This document shows, piece by piece, positions 31,741 to 44,100 of a stretch of 64,000 nucleotides of DNA. The notes under the pieces are model-generated. The model saw only the letters and a list, made by a program, of their open reading frames with translations, searched no databases and was not told the origin of the DNA. Origin of the DNA: Strongylocentrotus droebachiensis (Eukaryota; Echinodermata; Echinoidea; Camarodonta; Strongylocentrotidae); contig JAVYIG010002520.1 in NCBI GenBank assembly GCA_035222895.1, positions 1 to 64,000 of the forward strand, in the 5' to 3' direction. Within the stretch, counting starts at the first letter, position 1; every line of letters starts with the position of its first letter. A program made the translations under genes and the position numbers.

Positions 31741-33116
31741 TGGACTTTATCAAACCCCAATCCTACTACCCTAACTTTAATGCATAAAATGTTGAACACA
31801 AAAGTTTGATTTAAACATACCACTTTAAATTTCAATATCAACCATAGGATGAATTGAATTAAATTAATATTTTAATTTTTCTTTGAAATGTACATGTTTA
31901 AACACAAGTGGTTACACTTCAAGTGCTAAAACATCAATTCCATGTATTGTGTTTGAGCATATACAAGAAAAACTCATACATACAGTGAGTTCAAAGATAT
32001 TTCATAACAAATTTGACACCTGAAAATAAATGTTTAGTGATACCGCAAGTTTATAATGATTACCATGTAAGTGATATCCTAGATAAATGTTATTATTCAT
32101 ATGTATAATAAAATAAATAATGAGCTACAATGGGTCACACACGTTTCTTCTTAAATATATATACCAATTTTTAAGGAGAGCAACATCTTTTTAAATATAC
32201 ATGTATTTAAGGAGAGCAACATCTTTTTAAATATACATGTATTACTAAATCTTAAGGAGAATGACATTTACAGTGTAAGATATTTAAAAACTATGTATAC
32301 TAATTAAGTAGTTAATTAATACAATTAATAGCATATACTTTAAACAAAAATTACAAGTGAAGGACATAAAAGATCAATGACAAACACAATTATAATAAAC
32401 ATTTTTGGTGTGGCTGTTTTTAAAAATTTAAAATGACCAACAAAACAGATAAGTAGAAAGTTTAACATGTATTTGGAGGAATTGCAATTTCTAATTAAAA
32501 TATCAGTTTTCTATATAACCTTCTTAACTTGTGTACAAACCATTTATTAATAAATCAATCTAAAAGTTCTTAAAATGTTATATCCTTTATAATAAGCTGA
32601 TTAAAATGGACTGAATCATTTAAAATTGTGATGAACTCATGAAGAGGTGTTTAAAATGAAAATACAATGAAGTTCAGCATGTTTATTTGTTTGTTTTTCA
32701 ATTATCACAATTTTTTCTGCCCAGCAGAAATGGGTTGGCAGCATCAATAAACAATCCTACAACTACATGTTGGCAACTGGCAAGACTGAAATGACAAGAT
32801 AAAATCAAACTTTTTCTTGTTTATTCACTAAATGCTTGAAATAACAAGACTAAAACGTCACATTTTCACTTCTTTTCTTCCTCAAACTGATTTGATAAGA
32901 CTTAAATAAACCACACACGTACAAGAGCATGTTTGTATACATGTCTCTACCATACTCAGTACTGAATCGGCTCTGGGTGACTTGAATACCGTACTTGAGT
33001 TTACTGTTAATGTATTTCATCTGAATTTGTGCCTCAGCATTTAGATGTATATCACATATTTATACTTGTGCGAACAGTCACAAAAGCAGTAGTTGTGCAT
33101 AAATACATAATGTATA

Positions 33117-33345
33117 CAGTTAACAACTAAATTATTCATACTCTTACCAAGTTTTTGTAATATTTCAAGTGTGTGAAAATTGTATTTGTCCTGTTTTATG
33201 CTTCTGGAGAATGTGATACATTCAAGCTTACATCTAAACGTATTCAACAAAGGTCCTAATTCAACCTTTGTAGCTTTCATTCTTGAGTTTAATACATAAC
33301 ACACAACAAATATAAAATTTACAAGGGGTATAAATAATTAAGTTA
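33117..33345. mobile_element. inverted-repeat element, family H
   Basis: Starts acagttaacaactaaattat and ends gtataaataattaagttatt. The interior contains ctaattcaacctttgtagct. Members in opposite orientation lie at 57128-57460 and 58350-58596, and a partial one at 28985-29075. Confidence 0.62.
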
Positions 33346-36300
33346 TTGACTTTAAATATAAATACATTCTTAAAAAAAGATGGTTAAAATATTTCTTATG
33401 AATGATGTATAAAGTTCCATTCAATAAAGTCCTGGGCAGCGTCTCAAGTAACCGTCATATTAAAGTACAAACTTGTACTAATCAGTATAACATCATCCCT
33501 AATAATGTAAAGGTACAGCCAACTCACAAGAAGGAATAATTAAAAAATAGTTGTTAAAAAACGAAATAGCATATATATCCTCGATTAGCATTTAGCAACA
33601 CGCCAACAGTTTTGTGCAAGTTTACCTGACAGAAATTAAGCAACGGTCCAAATTTTGGCAATGGTAATGAAAGTCCAAGCAGATTTTGTGTTTGTTGCTT
33701 TTTTAAAAAATACATGTAGCTGACATAATTTGGGGGGCTATTCACATTTCATTGATACTATTTAATACTCTTATAAATATATGATGAAAACTATAACAGG
33801 AATGGTGTATCCAGATGTTGGTATAAAGGGGAGGCCCTTCTGGGCATTCAACAAGGGGGATATGCCAGCTTAATTCTATATATGATAGATATGCCACTCC
33901 TACATGATTGACAATTCAAAGTAACCTTTACTATTTATTACTGTATTTAGTTTACCGGTACTGTTAAATTGTTTTCAATGTTCATTTCCAGTCTTTCAAA
34001 TCACTGTTACTACCAATATTGACAATTGATGCCTTCATGTCTAGATTAAATATGCTTACCATAACCAGAATATTCCACAAATTACCTGAAACTCTCTAAA
34101 AATCACTTTTTAACATCATCTCTAGACATCTTACACATACTTTCTATACATTTTAACATGATACAAGTACAAAATGTACAACAAATGTGCACTGTTACTC
34201 TATAAAAGACATTAAATGCATAATATTATGTTTCGCTATGTATAGGATGTATAATTGTGTATTAATTTTTCTCCAAAATATATATCCTCTTGAACATAAA
34301 CACATTAAAAAAATTGTATATTTAAAATCTGTAATTGGAGTCAAATCTTTGAAAGAGCATTATAATACATTCATTCTATTCTAGATTAAGTAATCTCTCT
34401 ATACATAAAACAAGAAACAAATTCCACATTACAGTTAAGCTGATTTCTTTTTGCATAAAAATGGGGATTAATAGCAACAATTTTGATTTCCTACGTTTCC
34501 ATAAAACCACGTAGACCAATCATTCAACAACTAAAACTGACCCTACACTGATTGGTAAACAGTTCACTACATTTTAGAGATTAAAAATATTACTTTTAGA
34601 GTTTTAGAAAATGTACATGAGAACATTATCTCCAACTTGGACATAACCTGCATAGGTTTCCTTTAAAAAAAATCTTTAATTTCTCTAATTAAATATTCAG
34701 CGGTAGTAATTAGTCATGTATGGTGCCAATTGAAGCTAAAACTAATTGAAACATGATATACCGTCTGTAATGAGCAAGAAGGGTGCTTACTAATACACAT
34801 TAACACAGAGTTAAATTCCTTCTGGCTCTGAACAGATGAATAAAGAGAGACAGAGAGAGAGAGACTTGGCTTGACAAATGTTCAATTCTAACAACTCATT
34901 TACTAACTGTCATAATTATGCTAATAAAATGGATAAAACAACAAAGGCAACAAATCATTATTGCTTTAATGGCAAGAGGGTTATATTGTTACTGGCTGTA
35001 GAGAGTCAAAAGCTCATTCACAAAGACAGAGTTGCAAGATTTATAAAAAAAGTCTGATCTAAAAACAACTTTGCTAAACATCATAAACATGTATACCAGA
35101 TGATAAAATGGATGAAAGAAACCAACATTTCCAGATATGCTGGAAAGTGCTGGAAAGAATTTCTAAAATAGAATTGAAAAATGTAGCCAAATAGCGATTT
35201 GTCCAATTAAAAAATATGTTTACGATTCCAACAGCCTATCATTCTTGAAATATCTGCTCACAGCACGGCTTAGAGCATTACTCCTTACCAAATATCTGAA
35301 AAGCCATTGTATTTTCCACTTTTTGTGCTACAGTTAGAACATATTCCAAAGTTATTACAAACAAATGTGCGGCAATTGAATGCATACATGTATCAGTCAG
35401 TGAAATGATTGGCGATTACAGATGTGCATCAATCAAATATGAATACAACACTGTATTTACAGGTACACCTGGGTACAGACATGGTACAGACCTGTAACGT
35501 CATCATCCAAAAGACGCGACAGAAGCTCATTTTGTAGGAAAATTCAGTAAGTCCCGTTCTAGACCACCTCAAGTTAACCTGGTTTTTCATTCAAGCCTCA
35601 TATAGACTTCTATTCATCCGGTGTGTTCTTTCCACAAGCAGCTGTTAACCCAATCGATCCAACATGATATTCAATTAAATTCATCTGTGTTACACAAAAC
35701 TGTACAGTGGTATTCTAAGAATTATAAAAATGATGCCTTTGGATAATTTCTTAATGCTTAGAACCCTATAACAAAAGTGACATTAAATGGTCTTCTCAGC
35801 ATCATACAACTCCACATACCGGTACAATGCATTTGTTTGCATGCATGCATGAAATGTTTGTGAATTTTGAGAGTGATTCAAATTCACAAAAGTTTTGTGC
35901 CATAACCTAAATGAATCAAAACTGACACCAACACTGAATTTATTGAAGTCACAAATGTTCCTGCCTTAAACTTGCTGTCTTTTTTCTGTAGCAGTCTTTT
36001 ACAAATCACAAAAGTTTTCAGTCTTGCAGTACGGATTGCTAGCAGGTGCAAACTGCATGAAAATTTCATTACTTCAGCTGAACTAAAAACGTTACATTTA
36101 TATAAACAGAGATTAATATTCACACCAATCTCCTGAAGAAAAAAAAAATCTCTCTCCCATTTGCAAACTTCGAATTACATTTAGCGAAATTACTAAGAGT
36201 ATATTTGATATTTTCAAACAAATTAAGGATTGCATGTGTACATTACTTTCCAGCCAATAGCCATTGAATACCTTTTCCCCTTTACTTCACTATACTGTTC

Positions 36301-36496
36301 AGAGTAAATTTTTCTTGAACAAGATAAAAGGTTACTTAAATAAATTCTATGTACCGGTAGGTCTACAGTGTATTTCATAGAGAATTAAGTACATATTTCC
36401 CATTCAACAGATACCCTATAAATAATCTAAAGACTACTATCATTGATCTTAATTAACGTTGGTAAAGTAGAATTTTTAAAACAATTTGATATAAAT

Positions 36497-36502
36497 TTTA
36501 TT
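36497..36502 (-). terminator. candidate polyadenylation signal of INPP5F
   Basis: The minus strand reads AATAAA about 355 nt downstream of the INPP5F stop codon. Many A/T-rich hexamers occur nearby, so the assignment is tentative. Confidence 0.3.
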
Positions 36503-36854
36503 ATATTTCATTGACAGTTTATAAGAAATTTTTGAACAAGAAAGAGTGTCCATTTCCTTTTTTTGCTGAGTGTATTAAGCCTACGTTTTGTGCTTTCCTT
36601 TGGCAGAGATTTTCATTGAAACCTGTATTAAAGATACCTGTATATAAAGACTACCTGCAGCCTGCCTGTGAAGAATGCGTCACCACTGACACATTATATA
36701 TACATGTATGCCTTCCAAAGAATTAGAAGTTTCATGTACAACTAGTCTGGTGAGAGCAACAAGGGCATTCACCCTCATGTAAGTCAAATGATGTGAATTA
36801 ATGCCTTTCTAGCTCTGAGGAGATAAACTATTTGTCCCTAACCTTGGTTCATAA

Positions 36855-38124
36855 TCAAAGCTGTATAAACCTTGTCTTGCATTCCCTTCTCATCTTCATC
36901 TCCATCTGCATCTGTTCTTTCTGCTGCTCCGCCCGAAGGTTCCCGGACCGGTTAAAGTTCATCGAGCCCAAGGTACGGAACCTGAGAGCAATCTTGCTGA
37001 TGGTTGCTTGAGCGCCTTCCCTTCCAATACTGTCAGTCTCTGTCTTCTCGGTCGACGTTGTGCTCATAAAGCAATCCTGAAGCGAATTTTCGCTGTGAGC
37101 ACGATACTTCATTCGGAGGTTTTCAGCGAGGAGATGATCGTGGACGAAGTTTTCAGGAAGAGGGTTGACGGTCAAGTCCAAGGGACCGAAGTTGTCATCG
37201 AGGGATGGTAATCGCACCACTGGATTAGCAAGCCGCTTCTGTGGAGATTGAGGGAGTGTCTCGTCCTGGTTTGTTAGGTTTGAATCTCTTGTTATATTCG
37301 CATTAAATTCTTCCACCTGGCCGTGAGAGTCTGCAAAGACCTTACTAGAAGCATCAGGTCCATCTGCAGCGTCCACTGGGGGTAGTGTTCTTGCCCGTCC
37401 TAAGGTGCTGTACTTCCTATTCTGATCTTCACCGTCTGACAACAATCTTCCTCTCCTCACCCTCTCTTCATTGGCATTGGCAATCATGTTAGCATTATCA
37501 GCAGCATCACGGTGGTAATTCTTTCGAGGCGTTAGTCTTCGTAGGTTCAGACTTCTCATGTTACGTTCCTGATCAACAGCCAGCACGCCGCATGTCGTCA
37601 GGATGATCTCTCCGTCGTGTGAAACCACGCTGTTGTTATGAGGATCATCTGCTGGGTCCACATCAGCATTTCCTCCCAGGATTTCCAGACAGGCTCCCAA
37701 GCTCAGCCCATCAAACGACGTGTCATCGCTAGACGACGAATCAAGCAGGATCTCATCGTCACTGTCATCGATGCCATCCAGTTCATCCTGGCTCTCCTCT
37801 CCCTCAGCTAAAGCACGATTCTCCATCCCGATGCTTTCAGTCTGCGGATTGGACTGCCTCTTCCGTAAGCGTACCTTCTTGAGGGGGTTCAGATTGGAGA
37901 CCTTGTCGCCCATGGACTGGAAGTATCTGCTCATGACCTGTGCTCTGATTGGTTTGATAAGCTGACGGCTGCTGGGCTGATCAGAAGGGCTCTCCTGATC
38001 AGCCTGGTTGCCTCCTTTGCGCTTGGCAAGGACCGATTCTGGAACAAACTTGTCCTGTAGCCACATGGTGAAACGTTTCTGGGACGTGAGACGGATTACC
38101 TCTTGGGAGACCCTGCTTTTTTTC
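36855..38124 (-). CDS. INPP5F: INPP5F terminal exon (C-terminal tail, stop)
   Basis: Acceptor GTTCACCAG; 422 residues to TGA. A largely disordered, charged tail with a basic patch ([10 protein letters not shown]), an acidic/Ser tract ([20 protein letters not shown]) and the conserved end ECKTRFIQL. The length and the position of the conserved extreme C-terminus fit the INPP5F tail. The reading frame continues upstream of the acceptor into the intron. Confidence 0.92.
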
Positions 38125-41100
38125 CTGGTGAACGAAGACAAGTAGAAACATGTATGATTAGAATGCACACAGTTTGAAAAATGACAAACTGACAAGAGAT
38201 TGCAGACGCCCATAACACCACAACCAATAACAACTTTATTTCTGAAACTTTTGTACTTTAGATTGTAAACAAGATTGACGAGTCATACAAAAGACCAAGT
38301 ACAGATTTAACTCAGTGATTCGTCATCTACATGTGGAACAGTTGAACCTCCATCAATTTGTTGGCAACGCCTGCATTGACGAAGAGAACACTTTGGCTGG
38401 CAATAGGGCAGGGCACTAAACCTATTGCTGGCAGTTCTTCAAGGGATCCGGTAACTTTGTTTCAGATTCTGAAACAAAATCCTGGATTTAGCTCATGCTG
38501 CAATGATAATTATAAACCTTTAGGTCAGTCAGGAACCCCATGACTTTTACAAGCCGATCGCCTGTCTGATTATCAAGATATTTAAGATTGGAAATCGATA
38601 CAAAATTTTGCGTTTTCGTAACGGTTTTCATAACACTACAGTCTATTGGGGAAAACAAGTATGGTAAAACCGGTCACTCAAAGATTTTTACTTTTTAGAG
38701 GCACTTCTTGATCATTTTGAAGTGCAATTATTTTAGGGCTTCAATATTACAACATATCACCACTGATAACACTGATAACACGTAGGGCCGTGCATCTCAG
38801 ATTTAACATTGTTAAACGATGCCTTTAAATGGAGCGGGATTCTTAATTTTCTGAAGGCCTCGAAAAATGGAAATGAATACTTACTTTTCCATCTTGTCCT
38901 CGACCACCTTCAACCCCAGATTATTAGCTGCTCTGGCCTTTGCAAGGGCTTCTACAAGAGCATGAAGGATATCTGAAATTAAAAGTGATATAGAAAGAAA
39001 AGGAATTTAGAAAATTAAATCAAAGATTGGAATAAACAACAAATCAAAGCAGAATTGCACAAAAACTTGACTGCAGTGTACATGAATTCTCTTGTACATA
39101 TTTTCCAAGTAAGGAAGCAAGATATATACGATTAAGTGAGATATACTGCCTCAAAAACAGAAGAGTAGGCAAAAGAGAAATGCTTTGTAGATATTACATA
39201 AGAGAAGAAAACAAAGAAGAAACCATAAAATTGTGTTGAATTATACACATACAAGTAATATATGTTTTCTAATTCAGAACCCTTGTTATTTGTTTGCTGC
39301 GGTACTTACCTTCAGCCGATTCCTTTGACTGACTAGGTAGCGCTTTGAGAGTGCTGAAGTAACCATCCTGACCCTGAACAGAATGATAGATGCGCACGCA
39401 GCGCTGTTTGGCATGGGAGAAGAACGTCGTTGCTGATCCTGACAAAGAGCAATCATAGAATCATCATTATGAGAAACTAAACTGAAGGTATTCAAATCAA
39501 CCATGGTCAATACGATGCAAATACAGTGAAACCTCTCTATAAAGACAACCCAAGGGAGACAGGAAAAGTGGTCTTTATAGGCAGGTGGTCTTTATGTTCA
39601 GGTTCCTTTTATAGTACATGTTTCAATGAGTAACCACTTTTAAAGGAAACAAAAAATGTAGTCTTTGTAGACAGGTGGTCTTTCTATACAGGTGGTCACT
39701 AAAGCAGGTTTGACTGTACATGCAGCTCTAATGCTGTAAACAAAGCACTATTAACACACACAAAAAACAAAAACAAAACTAATGGAAGAATGTGCATACA
39801 TTGTTTAATCAATATTTATCAGCTCAGCCGTTCTCATTACAATCAGATGTCGGATCACAATGTTGGATAAAATAAAAATCTAAAAATTCCTGAGGAAATT
39901 TCCTAGAACGACAATGAATTTAAATAGAAACGAAAGTTTGTTTTGCAAGAGTGACACATTCAGCCCTTTGTTATCTTCAAGACTGCTGGTGTACATGTAT
40001 TTTTGCATGAATATCTTCCATATCCCACTTATAACTTGAACAAAGGATTTAAAAAATGTCTGATGTCAAAGAAATAAGTGTAAGAGAAGTTTTTGTTTAC
40101 CTATGCCCACAGCAGTCATTGCATCTATCGGTATTCTTTCATACTGGGTGATCTTTTCTGCTTCATCATCATAGCTGAAAGAAAGATAGAAAGATCCAAG
40201 AATGACCAGATAAATAAGATAATTGGTAACTAATGGAAAGTATAGTAAAACTGTGTATAAAGACCACCCAAGGGAGTCAAGAAAAGTGGTCTTTATGTAC
40301 AGGTTCCTTAAAGGGCAAGCCAACCCTTGCAATATGTTTACTAGTATGAAAGCAGAAAAATAAGTTTAAAGGAATGGCTAAAGTTTAAAAATATATCGGG
40401 CCAATATTTAGGAAGCTATGAATACTTGAAATATAAGATTGTTAAGTCTATGCGAATCTCAAATTGGCAGTTTGGTCAGTGGATTGTGACGTAGTCAAGG
40501 CTTTAGCCCAGCTGCCCCAAGGAGCTTAAAGTGTTGTAAATGGATATGGTTCACATAATAAAACTAGATGATTCATGTAAAGTCAAACCTGTCTATAAAG
40601 GCCACTCAAGGAAAACAGAAATAGTGATCTCTGTAGACAGGTAGCCTTTCTAGACAGGTTCTACGACACACATTTCTTTCTCAAGGGAAACAAAATACTT
40701 GGTCACTATAGACAGGTGGCCTTTATAAAGAGGTGGCCACTAAGACTAAGTTTATACTGTATGTACCTTGCAATGTAGTAAGCCTTCTCTGATATGATCA
40801 GAATGATGTCCCTGTCATCCTCACCACTGTCATCAAGATCCCTGTGTAAGGAGAAGTAACAATATTCCAAGAGCATTAAATAGGATTTTAAAAAAGTACT
40901 TGTTAATGCTTCGATGGCTTGATGGCAATAATACCAGCATCAGTATAGGTCTTTTAAATGACCCAAGAAACAGTCGTTGAGACCCTTAAATGAGGAAGCT
41001 TTGAACATAGAAAATTTTATTTGGATGATGTTAGCAACTTGCTTGAATGGTACATAATGGAAGCTCTAATAACATGTTAGTCATGAACAATTTGATGATG

Positions 41101-44100
41101 CTTTTCCACCTGCCCTGAGTAACAGTAATTCGGAGCCAAGCATCCCAGGTTCATCTTACCTTCTTGCTTTGGTAGGACTGTACAAAGTTTTAATCTTTTT
41201 ATGGAAAATCTTAGTTTTAGAAGGGGTCAGTAGGATGTTAGTTCTATACAAAAAAATACAAACGCTGAATAATAGTCAATGAGAACCTAACATCTAAGAT
41301 TCAACTTTCCTTTATTCTTTGAGCGGTTAGAACACAGATTCATACATGAAAGTGATTAGCAACAGGGAGGATGTCTGACACAGGTGGAAAGCATGGAGGC
41401 CACACTCTGCTACCCGGCGAAACCGGCTTTGTTCTCCAATTAATGGTGTTTTGCATCGGCGTAACTTCGTTGAAACAGTGACCAATTGCTTGCTGAAGGC
41501 AAGCTATGGCTTTGAACACAACCAAAATGTTATAATTACTGATTTAAACAATTGCTTGAGCTTGATCTTTTGCTTGATAACCAATTGCTACTATTTATGC
41601 ATTCGGCACAATGTATTAATTTTCACCTACCCTGAGTCGCAATCAATAAGAACCCATCCTCCTAGATTCATCTTGGCTTCATTCTTTGGAAGTAGTAACC
41701 TGGAGCATTGTTGAATCCTCTGTTTGATATCTTCCTCATCCACACCATCCCAGACATCTTTACCCATCTCAGCGGATGCCTTCTGTTCGTCAATCAATGT
41801 GAGATCCTCTTGGATCTCCTGGTTACCCAACATCAAATCTGTGGGCAACAAAGCAAAATTATTCTGTCTATTCTTAAAGATAAAGTTGAGTTCTGCTCAT
41901 GCGATTGCATTGTGAAAGAAACAGTGTGGAATCGATCATAAAAGGTTGATCATCTAGCATTATAAGTATTGGTGTGTACTGCAAAGTTCTAGAATCATCA
42001 CAATGATAAGAAATTTGGCCCAGTCTTGGTAAAGTTCCAAGCACTCTACACAGAAAGATGTATATGGGACTGCACGAACATGTGGCATCAAAATCCATCC
42101 ATCCAAGTTATTTTCCACCTCTTCCCAGAACTCAACCTTCTCTTTAAGGTCACCCAAGGAAAACAGAAAAAAGTGGCCATTGTAGACAGGTGGCCTCTCT
42201 AGACAGGTGGCCTCTCTAGACAGGTTCTACAAAACACAGTCTTTCTTGAGGAAGACAAAATACATGACCACTATACAATACACAGGTGGCCTTTTAGAGA
42301 GGTGGCCCTTAACCCTTTGCTTACAGGAACCTGGTGGTCCCTGTGTTAAGCCTATGGGACCTATACAATTCAGTAGTCAACGGTTTAAGACAGGCTTGAC
42401 TGTACTCAACAATGCAGCAAAAGCAACTGTACTTTCAACAGAATTGCTTAATCCCTGCCTAGAGGTTTCATGACTTTTCATCCTAAAGTCTGGTCCATCC
42501 TAACTACAGATTGAGTAATGATGTTAACACTTTATCATATTGTGGACATTTGGCTTGAAATCTCTACCAAGAATTGAGAATGAGTTCCTTCCTATTGAGC
42601 ACTAGCTCGCTGTCTTGGTTTCAAGATCAAGACCTCCCAGCTTTAAGACAACTGCTCCACCTACTAAACAACTATATCTTCTGGTTGATATTTCTGTGAT
42701 GTTTAACACATCACGTTCATTCACTATCCAGTTACAAATAGGAATGGCAAATAATTCAATTCAATTAGTTTATTAATTTCCATAAAAATCACATTACAAG
42801 AACACATAAATTTGCAAATAGTACTGTAAATAACATAAAATTCATTCACTAGAATATACAAAAGTACATTAAAATATTAAACAATAAAGGAAAAAGGGAA
42901 GTTATAAAAACCCAAATAAATGAATTTGTCGGGATATTAAAAAATAAAATAAATATTGAAATATGAACATAGAACTGACCTATTGCCACTTGTCTGAAGG
43001 CATCCTTTAACTGGTTCTGCACGTATCTGCTGGCTGAGTTGTACCCATCTTTCATGAGCCCTGTTAGCTTCCTCTCTCCCGTCCTGGTGTAGTCCCCCTT
43101 GAGAGCGGCCGTCCCAGCGTACTGCCGGCTGACGATGTCCCCGTTGTTGGCCCACATGTCCTGGTAGATTGTCTTGATGCTGGGGACAAGTCTTTGCTCA
43201 GGTAGCAGCAGACCCAGCTTGCGTAGCTGTTAAGGTTACATTAGTATTGTTATGGATGATGGTACTATAAATGCAACAGTACACTATGTGACTTTAACTC
43301 CCCTATGCACTAGTTTGGCCAGTAGGGATTAAACCTCCCTGCATGGTTACCGACAGGTGGTTATCTCATCAAATCAGCTCTCAATTAGCGTAAGAAAAAG
43401 GGGATCATGGGGGACCAATGGTCACCGATTAGGCATTGTTTGCTATATACAGGGTGCAAGTAGCTATAAATAGTGTAGTGGGGTTTTAATAGTTTATCAA
43501 GTTTTGCAAGAGATCACTCCTGGAAATTATAAATAAGGTCTGGGATTTCGATCCTGTCTCATCAATGTTCCAGTTCATGAATGTAATGAATTGGACGGAA
43601 GCACAGAGCCACAAGATATCATACTCCGTCATCCCTTCCAACCACTCAACAAGTACCTACCTGTGTTCTGAGCACCACCCTGGCTAGAGCCGTCTGAACA
43701 CACCACTCAACAAGTACCTACCTGTGTTCAGAGCACCACCCTGGCTAGAGCCGTCTGAACACACCACTCAACAAGTACCTACCTGTGTTCAGAGCACCAC
43801 CCTGGCTAGACCCGTCTGAACACACCACTCAACGAGTACCTACCTGTGTTCAGAGCACCACCCTGGCTAGAGCCGTCTGAACACACCACTCAACAAGTAC
43901 CTACCTGTGTTCAGAGCACCACCCTGGCTAGAGCCGTCTGAACACACCACTCAACAAGTACCTACCTGTGTTCAGAGCACCACCCTGGCTAGAGCCGTCT
44001 GAACACACCACTCAACAAGTACCTACCTGTGTTCAGAGCACCACCCTGGCTAGAGCCGTCTGAACACACCACTCAACAAGTACCTACCAGTTTTCTGAGC

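Larger units (their letters stand above)
26931..36854. other. gene-free interval between convergent GOLGA7 and INPP5F
   Basis: About 10 kb of AT-rich DNA with no recognised exon. It contains two SINEs, the 29.4-29.85 kb duplication, a family H element, a (TC)n tract and scattered short repeat remnants. The right end is expected to hold the INPP5F 3' UTR (AATAAA on the minus strand at 36497-36502), and the left may hold distal GOLGA7 3' UTR. Confidence 0.5.

Noticed and set aside
37008-37965. Plus-strand reading frames opposite the INPP5F terminal exon
   Set aside because: They arise from the codon bias of the long antisense exon; no independent homology.
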